Shown here piece after piece: positions 39,190-52,633 of a stretch of 64,000 nucleotides of DNA. Every line of letters begins with the position of its first letter. Position 1 is the first letter of the stretch. A program made the position numbers and the translations under genes. The DNA is from Brachionus manjavacas (taxonomy: Eukaryota > Rotifera > Eurotatoria > Ploima > Brachionidae), in contig JAHQIY010000013.1 of NCBI GenBank assembly GCA_019054805.1, positions 1,550,001 through 1,614,000 on the forward strand, written 5' to 3'. The notes below the pieces were generated by a model. It saw only the letters and a program-made list of their open reading frames with translations. It was not told the origin of the DNA and searched no databases.

Positions 39190-41937
39190 TTATGAGTAAT
39201 TTATAAAATAAGTTAATACCTTAAATAAACATTAAATGATGGAAATTTTGTAATAATAACTTATTTTTATTTAAAGCATTTAAAGACAATATTTCTGATA
39301 TAAATTATAATTTTACTTCCATATAATGATAAATAAATTTTGGCAAGTGAGTTTGTGATACCTTTGGGCTATTTTACTAAAATAAAACCATTACATTAGG
39401 ATTTAATTAAAAAATTAAATCCTAAAATCTAAAACTAATTGTTACTCAGAAGTTTTCCGATTCTTGGAGGATTAAAGGATCTTTAAATTGTGGATTTAAA
39501 ATGAAACTTCGAACTAATTTCCCAATCAAGGGTATTAATAATCAGTAATTATTATTTATTAAATGTAATAATAATGGAAAAAAGTGTCATATTAAAAGAC
39601 TATTAAAATTACTTCCTCACTTAAGGAAGTAATTAATATAATCAGAAGTTAGATAATATTTTGATGATGCTTTCTAGATTAATTGTTCAATAAAACAATC
39701 TCTTACAATCATTGTATGACTTATTTATTTGAAAATATTTCGTGCTTATGTGAAAACTGGCAATTTATTAAATCAGCATGAATTAATGTAAATTTTGGAA
39801 TTTAATAAATATTAAGTTAAAAGAAATAAAAAAATATAACTTTATTATTAACATTAACTTCTGTTTAAAGATAAAGCTGCCGAAATTTTATTGTTTAATG
39901 ATTAAAAAAATTAAAATTTTTTGCATATTAATTATTGTCTTAAGTAAAATTGTTTCAGAGACGTTTGTCTGACATAAAGAACCTTAAATAGTGCATTTCC
40001 AACTAACAAATGTGCTACTAATTGGTTTTCCAATGTTAGGTCAGGAAACATGGTTGAAACGAAACAGTTAAATGTGTTAAGTAAACCGGGAAAGAATCTA
40101 GACGAGACATTGATTTGAATATATATTCATTAATTAGCAACATCATCGAAATTAGAAAGAGTATGTGAAGGCTTAGTGGTAAAAAAAAATTCATGGCTTA
40201 AAATAAAATGATTTTGATAAGATCAAATGGTACGAATTTATTATGAGATTATATACTTGTCTTTCTGTAAATCATGAAAAATTCAAGTTGAAACAACGCT
40301 TCCAATTTTATATGAATAACGTATCACTTATTTAGTTATTAAATCTTTTTCTAATATTGAAAAAAGTAATTTTATTTTCTTTAAACTCAAAAAATAGATC
40401 TTTTTTTTTTGGGTTGGAAATTTAATTCCCAGCCAAGAGTAATCTGTAATTTTCATTTTAATATTACAGATATTACTTAAATTTTTATTACAGATTAGAA
40501 ATACTCTTGAATGTAATTTAGATTTAATTTAATTTAATTTTAAATTAATCACTTAACGCTACGTAATTTTTATCACAGAGGATAAATAAAATATCGACCA
40601 TGCTCTCTAGATAAATAGTTCGATAATACAAACTAATCATCTAGAATCATTATAAGACTTTTATATTTGATATTATTTCATGTTAATGTAAAAACTGGAA
40701 AATTATAAAATCAGCTTAGTCTTCATATCAACATGTATTAATGTAAATCTTTGAATTAAAACTAAAATTTGTTTAAAGGAAATGAAAAAAATATAACTTA
40801 AAATTAACATTGACTGCTATTTAAAGGTAAAAATGCCGAAATTTTATTGTTTAATAATTAAATAAACCAAAAATTTTGCTAATTAATTGAGTAAGTGATA
40901 CGTTTAGGCTAGTTTGCCTTTTTGATTTTACTCATATAAGATAAATAATATTTTTTAATCCATTTTTCGTTAAAATATATAAATAATAGCATGTTGTTGT
41001 GGATGCGAGAAAATGATATACCATTATTTCAGGAACTAATAGATCAGATTATATTCAAATCGGAGTAGAAAAAGATTTGAAAAATTGAAATAAACATTAC
41101 TTAAGAATATTTAAATATTGTTGGCAATTTAATATGAATTTTCCCAAATGGAAACAAATAATATCAATCTTTCCAAAATTATTTTCAATAAAACGATTAA
41201 AAAATAACTTATAATTTTAATTTAATTAAAATGTTTATCAATCAAGTCCGTTTTCATTATTAAATAATTGAAAGTCTAATTATTATTGTTATTTCGTTAT
41301 CAAATATTCCATTATTCGATTTTGAAGGCAAATACGATTTTAAAATCATTTGATTTCAATTTTATTTAATTTACGCAGAAAATTAAATGAATCAATGATT
41401 CAAATTTTGTAAAGAATTGTTTTATTCCATCATTAATTTAAATGGTATTTAATAAATATTTAAAAATTCAATTCAATTAAGTAATTTTCTTCTTTGTTTT
41501 TTTCATATTTTCATCTTCTTAAGGAAAAAAAAGATTAACGTGACCAAAAAGCTTTTCAAAATAAATCAATCGAATGCCATTATTTTATTTTAACGCAAAA
41601 ATCTTAAATTTTATTATTTATTTTGGTTGATTAGATTCAAACAGGCAAACTAGCCCAAACATATCACTTACTCAATTAAATATCCAAAAATTTTGGTTTA
41701 TATAATTATTAACTTAGCAGCTATAACTTTAATTATCAGTTAATACTAATTATCAGTTATATTTACTTGATTTCCCTTAAACTAATGTTAGTTATATTTC
41801 CAAGAATTACATTAATTCATATTGATATGAAGACTTTCTAATATCTAAAATTTTAAGAAATAATTGTTTAAATATCAAGAAGTCGTTAAGGAAATTTTCC
41901 TATTCTAACTTTGCTTACATTTCGGACATTCAAATAA
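39190..41937 (+). repeat. AT-rich module; copies at 33,818-36,165 and 50,153-52,313
   Basis: The first 2.3 kb are a direct copy of 33,818-36,165. The part from 39,745 (GTGAAAACTGGCAATTTAT) to 41,937 is collinear with 50,153-52,313 at an offset of ~10,400 bp and very similar. It ends at an abrupt breakpoint, CATTCAAATAAGAGTTAG, where the other copies read CATTCAAATAAAAAATC. It contains a short Rep fragment at 40,985-41,090. No gene is seen. Confidence 0.85.
40985..41090 (+). pseudogene. Helitron Rep fragment (short)
   Basis: Same content and same two junctions as the fragment at 35,590-35,700. It reads LLWMREND, then ELIDQIIFKSE and a stop. Confidence 0.65.
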
Positions 41938-42749
41938 GAGTTAGTTGGAAATGCACTATTTAAGGTTCTTTATGTCAGACAAACGTCTCCGAAACAATTT
42001 TACTTAAGACAATAATTAATATGCAAAAAATTTTAATTTTTTTAATCATTAAACAATAAAATTTCGGCAGCTTTATCTTAAAACAGCATTTAATGTTAAT
42101 AATAAAGTTATATTTTTTTCATTTCTTTTAAACTAATATTTGATAAAATTCCAAAATTTACATTAATTCTTGCTGATTTTATAAATTGCCAGTTTTCACA
42201 TAAGCACGAAATATTATCAAATAAATAAGTCATATAATGATTGTAAGAGATTGTTTTATTGAACAATTAATCTAGAAAGCATCATCAAAATATTATTTAA
42301 CTTCTGATTATATTAATTACTTCCTTAAGTGAGGAGGCAATTTTAATAGTCTTTTAAAATGACAGTTTTTTGCATTATTATTACATTGAATAAATAATAA
42401 TTACTGATTATTAATACTCTTGACTGGGAAATTAATTCTGAGTTTTTTTTAAATCCACAATTTAAAGATCCTTTAATCCTCCAAGAATCGAAAAACTTCT
42501 GAGTAGATATTAGTTTTTAGATTTTATAATTTTATTTTTTTGGTTATGTAATGGTTTCATTTAAGTAAAATAGCCCAAAGGTATCACAAACTCACTTGCC
42601 AAAATTTATTTGCCATTATATGGAAGTAAAATTATAATTTATATCAGAAATATTGTCTTTAAATGCTTAAAATAAAAATAGGTAAATATTACAATATTTC
42701 CATAATTTTATGTTGATTTAAATTCTCAACTGATTTTATAAATTTCTCA

Positions 42750-43117
42750 TAATTATTATTATTATTATTATTATTTATTCAATAAACACCGCAAGGGTGA
42801 TGTAAAGAAAATAAAGAAAGTAGAATAAAATAAAGTAAAGTTAAGTTTTGTCTTTTTAGATAAAATAAAAAAAAGAAACACATTAATTTGAATGAATAAT
42901 GATTTAAATGTTAGTCACATGATTTTGATTAATTAAAAAAAATACTAAAAATAAATTTTCAAATTTTGTTTTTCGATAGTATTTTTTTTTTTTTTTTTGG
43001 TTTTCTCAAGTTTTGAAAAAAAAAAAATTCAAACCAAAATAAAAGTAGTAACAAAGAACTGGTTTAATGGCAATTTGGTAAATATAAATTTTTTTTTTTT
43101 TTTTTTTTTATAAATAG
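42750..43117 (-). mobile_element. Probable non-LTR retrotransposon 3' tail, inverted copy
   Basis: Mirror of 33,454-33,817: an ATT run at 42,751-42,780, then AATAAACACCGCAAGGGTG. It ends with a 21-T run at 43,089-43,109, against 26 A in the left arm. It was copied with the inverted-repeat arm, not inserted independently. Confidence 0.45.
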
Positions 43118-43786
43118 GGTTATCAACATAATCAAGTTCATTTGACTACAAATTCAAGAGTAACTTTGAAAGAATATAACATTTATTATTACAAGCATCG
43201 TTTACACATTCGATTGAATTGTCACAATTCTATTTTTAAAATGAGCAAATATATGTGGTTTGTTCACGGATTATAAAAGAACAAATTAAAATTTCTTCGT
43301 ATTAATCAATCTTGTTTAAGAATAATGGACTATCGGGGCGTAATGGATCGTGTTAATAGTAATTAAAATCTTGAAGAGAGAATTGACAGGGCTTATATTC
43401 CACCATCTACGTTTGATGGCAGTGATTGAGCCATGAAATAACATTATTCCGATGCATTGTAATTATTTGGAAGATTTGGTAAGGCCGATTACTTTAAAAC
43501 ATTTACGTCAAATCCCAGCTGGCCTGAATTTCAACAAACTTTGGCTGCAGGTCAGCCATATTTATCTCGGCCTAACATGTGTTCCAGAATGTACAATATG
43601 AAGTTCCGTGAGTTCTGGAACGATCTGAACACCGAACAAAAGATGGGAGTGGTAGAGGCTTTTGTTGGAGTGAAGTAATATCAAAAGAGAGGACTTCCAC
43701 ATGATCATTTGCTGTTGTGGATGCGAGTAAATGATATACCATTTAGGAACTAATAGATCAGATTGAATGCATATCGGAGTAGAAAA
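43118..43786 (+). pseudogene. Helitron Rep pseudogene, copy C
   Basis: The plus strand reads NQVHLTTNSRVTL, then EYNIYYYKHR and NCHNSIFKMS. After degenerate sequence it continues QPYLSRPNMCSRMYNMK, REFWNDLN, VEAFVGVK, a stop, then YQKRGLPHDHLLLWM. The HDH motif is kept, but a TAA replaces the residue before YQKRG. Relative to copy B, 11 bp are also missing near 43,247 (GCAAATATATGTGG). It retains the 239 bp lost from copy A. Confidence 0.8.
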
Positions 43787-46198
43787 ACATTTGAAAAAAT
43801 TCAAATAAACATTACTTAAGAATATCTAAATGTTGTCGGCAATTCACTATTTTTTTGCTTAATTTAATATGAATTTTTCCCAAACGGAAACAAATAAAAT
43901 CAATCTTTCCAAAATTATTTTCAATAAAACGATTAAAAAATAACTTATAATTTTAATTTAATTAAAATGTTTATCAATCAAGTCCGTTTTCATTATTAAA
44001 TAATTGAAAGTCCAATTATTATTGTTATTTCGTTATCAAATATTCTATTATTCGATTTTGACGGCAAATACGATTTTTAAATCATTTGATTTCAATTTTT
44101 TTAATTTACGCAGAAAATTAAATGATTCAATGATTCAAATTTTATAAAGAATGCTTTTATTCAATCATTAATTTAAATGGTATCAATTAAATATTTAAAA
44201 ATTCAATTCAATTAAGTCATTTTCTTCTTTGTTTTTTTTCCTTTTTTCATCATCATAAGGAATAAAAGATTAACGAGACAAAAAAGTTTTTCAAACTCAA
44301 TCAAAGGCAAACTAGCCCAAACATATCACTTACTCAATTAATTATCGAAAAATTTTGGTTTAAATTATTAACTTAGCAGCTTTAACTTTAAATAGCAGTT
44401 AATAGTAATTATCAGTTAAATTTAATTGATTTCCTTTAAACGAATGTTAGTTATATTTCCTAGATCTACATTAATTCATGTTGAAATGAAGACTTTCTAA
44501 TATCTAAAATTTTAAGAAATAATTTTTTAAATATAAAAAAGTCGTTAAGGAAATTTTCCTATTCTAACTTTGTTACCGTTTCAGACAATCAAATAAAAAA
44601 TATATGTTTAAGAAACAGAATTTTATTTAGATTTTACATAAAATCGATTAAAATATTTTTCTAATATTCTATAGATTTCATTTTAGGAAATATAATGAAT
44701 TATTTATTGCTAAACAGTTTATTAGTATTTAACACAAATGGAGATCATTCGACGAGTTATTAACTTGACAAATATTCATCAGCTCTATTAAAGTTTTAAT
44801 CATCTAATCACAACCAACTTAAATTATTCACTATTGCTATTTCTCAATGCTTTATGAAACAAGTTTAGTAAACATAATCGATATTGACATTAGTTACTTA
44901 CTAGTATGTTTTTTGGAGAAAAATTTTAGTGAAGGGAATGTAAACGAAATAGTTGCAATGTGTCGGTAAAATTTGAAAAAATCATGTGAAAATAACACTA
45001 TTAATTTATATTCATGTATGTACTTAAAATCAAAAACGAATTTTGATTTATTTAGTAAAAAGATAGAAGAACACAAATAATTAATGTTTAAGAAATAAAA
45101 TCAAATGATTAGTATTGATTCTGATTAAAAATAAATATATATGTATTAATAAAATTATCTTTGGTTAAGTAAAATAAAATATTCGATCAAATATTTTCTA
45201 TCTAACTCTAAACAAAAGTATTTATCTAGTTATTTACCAAAATACTCTTCGAATATAGGAAATAAACTTAATTTTGTTAGATTACTTTAATATTTATAAA
45301 TACATATGTATTAATTCAGAAGATCATTACGTAAAGATATCTATAAATTTTCAAAAATTTACTTTTGATTTCTTATTTTAAATGAATCTCTTTCAATTGA
45401 AACATATATAATCCAATATTCAAAGAATTTATTAAATTCCCTTTAAAATAACATTTATCACATATTAAACATTTTTTTTTCAGCAATATTTATTTTTCTT
45501 AAAAAAAAAGATAAACTCTAAACAAGAGACAAAACAGCTCGATTTTTAACTAAAATGCAATTATTTTAATTAAACACATGAAGACATAGAGAAATATTTT
45601 CATTTATAATTACTCAAGGTTTGGAATTAATTTTATACAAACAAGCTCAATTGTTTCACTTTCTCAACTATTTATCAATAAAATTTCGGCAGCTCTTCCT
45701 TTAAATAGCAGTCAATATTAATAAAAAGTTAAATTTTTTTACAATAGTTTTAAATTAAAATTAGTTATTATTCCAAGATTTACATTAATTCATTTTGAAT
45801 CGATGACTGATTTTAAAATTGCAAGATTTTACATTGGCATGAAATATTATCAAATAAATAAGTCTTATAATAATTTTAAAGGACTAGTTAGTATTTATGA
45901 AAAATATATCTAGAGATCTTGATTAATATTTTATTTAACGTCTGTAATGAAATAAAGATTATGGAACAACGGCTTCAGTCAGGGAATAAAAATTATATGA
46001 GCTTTCATATTTATAATGACATTATCATGCAATATATTTACATTGAATAAATTGTTTAATTCAGAAACGGAAAGTCTTTTAAAAGCCTTTTAAGTTGGAA
46101 AGTCATTTATTTATTTTTTAATATGATTTAAAAGGATTTACATTCTTTTATGAACAATTTTTTAAGAATGCGTTATTAATATTCAAATGAACGTCTGT

Positions 46199-46970
46199 TT
46201 TCTTAAATAAAAATGTTTTACAGACGTTTGTCTGTCTTAAAGAACATTAAATATTGCATTTCCAACTAAAAAATTTGCTACTTATTGGTTTCACAATGTG
46301 AGGTCAAAAAACATGGTTTAATCGAAACAGTTAAAAGCGTTAAGTAAATCAGGAAAGAATCTAGACGAGGCGATGATTTGAATATATATTCATCAATGAG
46401 CAACATCATCGAAATTAGTAAGAGAATGGGAAGACTTAGTGGTAAAAAAAATTTCATGGCTTAAAATAAAATGATTTTGATCGTTAATCTTTTTTTTCCA
46501 TAGTAAGATGAAGAAATGAAAAAAACAGAGAAGAAAATGACTTTAAATAAAGCAATTTTCAAAATATTTAATAAATACCATCTTTGTAAATTAATGAATA
46601 ATGATGCATTCTTTGAGTGATTTAAATCATCGAATCATTTAATTTTCTGCGTTTATTAAATAAAATTCAAATCGAATGATTTTAAAATCTTACTTGCCTT
46701 GTCTATCGAATAATTAAAAAAAAACTAAGAAAAACCAATAAGAAGCACACTTTCTAATTGGAATTGCACTATTTTAGCTTACTTTTGACAGACAAACGTC
46801 TCTGAAGCTAAAATCTTTCATCATACTTTTGTAAATACATCAGTCTATTAAAAAATCTTTCATTTACCCAAATCCCTATTAATGAAATGAAAAAGATCTA
46901 CAGTTATTTTCCTTGATTAAAAAAAAATTAAAAAAATTTTTCGGGGGATAAATGCATTTTTCTTACTATT
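46199..46970. repeat. Older diverged module pair, no gene seen
   Basis: 46,215-46,460 is a diverged copy of the 34,585-34,815 module (AGACGTTTGTCTG, then CATGGTTTAATCGAAACAG, then GAATCTAGACGAGGC). 46,735-46,805 carries the first part of the same module inverted (GACAGACAAACGTCTCTG). 46,480-46,690 resembles the CTCGTTAATCTTTTTT and GAATCATTTAATTTTCTGCG module. The divergence is clearly higher than in the surrounding copies. Confidence 0.65.
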
Positions 46971-49902
46971 TTTCTAATATTTTATAGATTTCACTTTAGG
47001 AAATAAAAACAATTTTTTATTGCTAAACAGTTTATTAGTATTTAACACAAACGGAGATCTTTCGACGAGTTATTAACTTGACAAATATTAATCAGCTCTA
47101 TTGAAGTTTTAATCATCTAATCACAACCAACTTAAATTATTCACAATTGATATTTCTCGATGCTTTATGAAACAAGTTTAGTAAACATAATCGATTTTGA
47201 CATTAGTTACTTACTAGTATGTGTTTTGAAGAAAAATTTTAGTGAAGGGAATGCAAACGAAATAGTTGCAATGTGTCGGTAATATAGGAAAAAATTTTGT
47301 CAAAATAACAATTTTAATTTATATTCAAGTATGTCATTAATGTATTGATTAAAACGAATATTGATTTATTTAGTAAAAAGAAAGAAGAAAACAAATAATT
47401 AATGTTTTAAGAAATTTAATCAAATGATTTGTATTGATTGTGAGCTTATTAATAAGTATATTTGTATTAATAAAATTATCTTTTGTTAAGTTAGAATAAA
47501 TATTCGATCTATCTAACTTTAAACAAAAGTTTTTATCTAGTTATTTACCAAAATACTCTTCATACATAGGAAATAAACTTAATTTTATTAAAATTACTTT
47601 AAATATTTATAAATACATATGTATTAATTCAGAAGATTAGTACGTAAAGATATATATAAATTTTCAAAAATTTACTTTTGATTTCTATTTTTAAAATGAA
47701 TCTCTTTCAATTGAAACAAATACAATCCAATATTTAAAGAATTTATTTAATTCCCTTTAAAATATCATTTATCACATATATAAACATTTTTTTTTCAGCA
47801 ATATTTATTCTTTTTAAAAAAAAAAATAAACTCTAAACAATGACAAAACAGCTTGATCATTAACTAAAATGCAATTATTTTAATTAAACACATGAAGAAA
47901 TAGAGAATTATTTTTATTTATAATTACTCAAGGTTTGGAATTAATTTTATAAAAACAAGCTCAATTGTTTCACTTTCTCAATTATTTATCAATAAAATTT
48001 CGGCAGCTCTACCTTTAAATAGCAGTCAATATTAATAAAAAGTTAAATTTTTTTTTCATTAGTTTTAAATTAAAATTAGTTATAATTCCAAAATTTACAT
48101 TAATTCATTTTGATTGGATGACTGATTTTAAAATTGCTAGATTTTACATTGGCATGAAATATTATCAAATAAACAAGTCTTATAATGATTTTAAAGGATT
48201 AGTTAGTATTTATGAATAATTTATCAAGACATCTTGTTTAATATTTTGTTTAACGTCAGTAATGAAATAAAGATTATGGAACAACGGCTTTAGTCAGGGA
48301 AGAAAAATTATATGAGCTTTCATATCTAAAATGACATTATCATGCAATAAATTTACATTGAATAAATTGTTTAATTCAGAAACGGAAAGCCTTCCTGGGA
48401 AGAAAAAGTTTCAAAAGATGAAAATACCAATTAATCATTTTACTTTCACGTTAAACCCATGTCTGAATCAATTTAATATTTTATCTAATATTTAAAACAA
48501 TTAACAATGGTACACAAATTTGGAAGATTTTGAACTGAACTACCATAAAGAATTGGAGAATAGACTAAACGGGATTCCGCTGATTAATAAAAGACTACTA
48601 TCTACTAATCCGATTGGTTCAAGAAAAATTTAACCATTCAACTTGAACTGATGGAACTTGTCATGAATTATTATCAATTATTTATCCTTAAATATGATAA
48701 AAAGGATTTACATTTTTATAATGAACAATTTTTAAAGAATGCGTTATTTATATTCAAATGAACGTCTATTTAAAAAAAAACTACGTAACAAAGGCTTAAG
48801 TGAGGGAAGAAAATTTTAGAAGTTTTAGAAATTATTTGACAATGTTATTAATTTTTTTTTCAGTGAATACATTGCATTATTCTTAAAAGAAAGTCTTTAT
48901 TGGATGAATCCGTTTCAAAGATCTCTAAACACAAATAAATTTATATACTCACCACTTAAACACATGGCAAAATCAAGTGAATATTTTATCAAAATTAAAG
49001 TATAATCAATTTTATATGAAATCTAAATAAAATTCTGTTTATTAAACATAGATATTTTATTTGAATGTCCGAAATGGAAGCAAAGTTAGAATAGGAAAAT
49101 TTCCTTAACGACTTCTTTATACTTAAACAATTATTTCTTAAAATTTTAGATATTAGAAAGTCTTCATATCAATATGAATTAATGTAAATCTTGGAAATAT
49201 AACTAACATTAGTTTAAAAGAAAATCAAGTAAATTTAACTGCTAATTAATATTAATTGCTATTTAAAGTTATAGCTGCTAAGTTAATAATTAAAAAAAAC
49301 CAAAATTTATGGTTATTTAATTGAGTAAGTGATATGTTTGGGCTAGTTTGCCTGTTTGAATTTACTCAACCAAAATAAATAATATAATTTAACCTTTTTC
49401 GTTAAAATAAAATAATGGCATTCGATTGATTTATTTTGAAAAACTTTTTTGTCTCGTTAATCTTTTTTTTCCTCAAGAAGATGAAAATATGAAAAAAACA
49501 AAGAAGAAAATGACTTAATTGAATTGAATTTTTGAATATTTAATAAATACCATTTAAATTAATGATTAAAAGCATTCTTCATAAAATTTGAATCATTGAA
49601 TCATTTAATTTTCTGCGTAAATTAAAAAAAATTGAAATCAAATGATTTTAAAATCGTATTTGCCTTCAAAATCGAATAATGGAATATTTGATAACGAAAT
49701 AACAATAATAATTAGACTTTCAATTATTTAATAATGAAAACGGACTTGATTGATAAACATTTTAATTAAATTAAAATTGTTAGTTATTTTTTAATCGTTT
49801 AATTTAAAATAATTTTGGAAAGATTGATTTTATTTGTTTCCATTAGGGAAAAATTCATATTAAATTGCCGACTTAAGTAATGTTTATTTCAATTTTTCAA
49901 AT
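46971..49902 (+). repeat. AT-rich modules copied from 44,660-46,150 and 37,020-38,390
   Basis: 46,971-48,390 follows 44,660-46,070 in the same orientation at an offset of ~2,314 bp. 48,500-49,900 follows 37,020-38,390 at an offset of ~11,480-11,520 bp. The core word GCTGCCGAAA occurs inverted near 48,000, and a GCTGCTAAG variant near 49,275. There is no gene apart from the coding-like fragment at 48,507. Confidence 0.8.
48507..48690 (+). pseudogene. Unidentified coding-like fragment
   Basis: A copy of the 37,024 fragment with small changes (CTACTAATCCGATTGGTTC). The frame WYTNLEDFELNYHKELENR is kept in the first part. Confidence 0.5.
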
Positions 49903-50152
49903 CTTTTTCTACACCGATTTGAATATAATCTGATCTACTGGTTTCTGAAATGATGGTTTATCCTTTTCTCGCATCCACAACAGCATATGATCATATGGAA
50001 GTCCTCTCTTTTGATATTAATTCACTGCAACAAAAGCCTCTACCACTAACATATTCGAAGTTCGAAGTTCAGATCCTTACAGAACTCACAGAACTTCAAA
50101 TTGTACATTCTGGAACACATGTTAGGAAGAGATAAATATGGCTGACCTGCGA
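49903..50152 (-). pseudogene. Helitron Rep fragment around the HUH motif, copy D
   Basis: Read on the minus strand, this is the RPNMCSRM-to-ELIDQI region of copy B, including the stretch corresponding to RGLPHDH. It is degraded: CATATGATCATATGG gives an altered residue in the HxH region. The upstream end is cut off at 50,152, where an unrelated module (50,153 onward) begins. A plus-strand ORF at 49,950-50,135 is only the antisense shadow of this fragment. Confidence 0.7.
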
Positions 50153-51785
50153 CATGTGAAAACTGGCAATTTATAAAATCAGCATGAATTAATGTAAATT
50201 TTGGAATTTAACAAATATTAAGTTAAAAGAAATGAAAAAAAATAACTTTATTATTAACATTAACTGCTGTTAAAAGATAAAGTGCCCAAATTTTATTTTT
50301 TAATGATTAAAAAAATTAAAATTTTTTGCATATTAACGTTTGTCTGACATAAAGAACCTTAAATGGTGCATTTCCAACTAACAAATGTGCTTCTAATTGG
50401 TTTTACAATGTTAGTTCAAGAAACATGGTTGAAACGAAACAGTTAAAATTGCTAAGTAAACCAGGAAAGAATCTAGACGAGACATTGATTTGAATATATA
50501 TTCATTAATTAGCAACATCATCGAAATTAGAAAGAGTATGTGAAGGCTTAGTGGTAAAAAAAATTTCATGGCTTAAAATAAAATGATTTTGATAAGATCA
50601 AATGGTACGAATTTATTATTAGATTATATACTTGTCTTTCTGTAAATCATGAAGATTCAAGTTGAAACAACGCTTCCAATTTTATATGAATAACGTACCA
50701 CTTATTTAGTTATTAAATCTTTTTCTAATATTGAAAAAAGTAATTTTATTTTCTTTAAACTCAAAAAATAGATCTTTTTTTTTTGGGTTGGAAATTTAAT
50801 TCCCAGCCAAGAGTAATCTGTAATTTTCATTTTAATATTACAGATATTACTTAAATTTTTATTACAGATTAGAAATACTCTTGAATGTAATTTAGATTTA
50901 ATTTAATTTAATTTTAAATTAATCACTTAACGCTACGTAATTTTTATCACAGAGGAAAAATAAAATATCGACCATGCTCTCTAGATAAATTGTTCGATAA
51001 TACAAACTAATCATCAACAATCATTATAAGACTTTTAAATTGATATTTTTTCATGTTAATGTAAAAAAATGGAAAATTGTAAAATCAGCTTAGTCTTCAT
51101 ATCAACATGTATTAATGAAAATCTTTGAATTTAAACAAAAATTTGTTTAAAGGAAATGAAAAAAATATAACTTAAAATTAACATAGACTGCTATTTAAAG
51201 GTAAAAATGCCGAAATTTTATTGTTTAATAATTAAATAAACCAAAAATTTTGCAAATTAGTTGAGTAATTGATACGTTTAGGCTAGTTTTCCTTTTTGAT
51301 ATTACTCAAATAAGATAAATAATATTTTTTAATCCATTTTTCGTTAAAATATATAAATAATAGCATGTTGTTGTGGATGCGAGAAAATGATATACCATCA
51401 TTTCAGGAACTAATAGATCAGATTATATTCAAATCGGAGTAGAAAAAGATTTGAAAAATTTAAATAAACATTACTTAAGAATATCTAAATATTGTCGGCA
51501 ATTTAATATGAATTTTTCCCAAATGGAAACAAATAATATCAATCTTGTCAAAATTATTTTATATTAAACGATTAAAAAATAACTAACAATTTTAATTTAA
51601 TTAAAATGTTTATCAATCAAGTCCGTTTTCATTATTAAATAATTGAAAGTCTAATTATTATTGCTATTTCGTTATCAAATATTCCATTATTCGATTTTGA
51701 AGGCAAATACGATTTTAAAATCATTTGATTTCAATTTTATTTAATTTACGCAGAAAATTAAATGAATCAATGATTCAAATTTTGT
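50153..51785 (+). repeat. AT-rich module, direct copy of 39,745-41,410, no gene seen
   Basis: It is collinear with 39,745 onward from GTGAAAACTGGCAATTTAT. It lacks ~30 bp near 50,330, where the TTAATTATTGTC stretch is missing. It contains a short Rep tail at 51,360-51,455 with the shared CGGAGTAG stop. The collinearity continues into the palindrome arm, to about 52,313. Confidence 0.8.
51360..51455 (+). pseudogene. Helitron Rep fragment (short)
   Basis: Same content and junctions as at 35,590 and 40,985. Confidence 0.65.
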
Positions 51786-52633
51786 AAAGAATTGTTTTAT
51801 TCCATCATTAATTTAAATGGTATTTAATAAATATTTAAAAATTCAATTCAATTAAGTAATTTTCTTCTTTGTTTTTTTCATATTTTCATCTTCTTAAGGA
51901 AAAAAAAGATTAACGAGACAAAAAAGCTTTTCAAAATAAATCAATCGAATGCCATTATTTTATTTTAACGCAAAAATCTTAAATTTTATTATTTATTTTG
52001 GTTGATTAGATTCAAACAGGCAAACTAGCCCAAACATATCACTTACTCAATTAAATATCCAAAAATTTTGGTTTATATAATTATTAACTTAGCAGCTATA
52101 ACTTTAATTATCAGTTAATATTAATTATCAGTTATATTTACTTGATTTCCCTTAAACTAATGTTAGTTATATTTCCAAGAATTACATTAATTCATATTGA
52201 TATGAAGACTTTCTAATATCTAAAATTTTAATAAATAATAGTTTAAATATCAAGAAGTCGTTAAGGAAATTTTCCTATTCTAACTTTGCTTACATTTCGG
52301 ACATTCAAATAAAAAATCTATGTTTAATAAACAGAATTTTATTTAGATTTCATATAAAATTGATTATACTTAAATTTTAGATAAAATATTAACTTGATTT
52401 TGCCATGTGTTTAAGTGGTGAGTATATAAATTTATTTGTGTTTAGAGATCTTTGAAACGGTTTCATCCAATAAAGACTTACCTTTAAGAATAATGCAATG
52501 TATTCACTGAAAAAAAAATTAATAACATAGTCAAATAATTTCTAAAACTTCTAAAATTTTCTTCCCTCACTTAAGCCTATCTTACGTAGTTTTTTTAAAA
52601 CAGACGTTCATTTGAATATTAATAACGCATTCT

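Larger units (their letters stand above)
41942..46198 (-). repeat. Large inverted repeat 1, right arm (~4.26 kb)
   Basis: This is the inverted copy of 30,605-34,643. Both of its ends are abrupt. At 41,942 it is joined to an unrelated module, and at 46,199 GAACGTCTGTTTTCTTAAAT departs from the usual GTCTGTTTTAAAAAAACTACG. This suggests that the arm was inserted as an inverted copy of the left arm. It contains the inverted retrotransposon tail (42,750-43,117) and Helitron copy C (43,118-43,786). It also holds an empty transposon insertion site (45,341-45,350). Confidence 0.88.

Noticed and set aside
43562..43804. 80-codon minus-strand ORF
   Set aside because: Antisense shadow of the plus-strand Helitron Rep pseudogene copy C.
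49950..50135. 61-codon plus-strand ORF
   Set aside because: Antisense shadow of Helitron fragment D.
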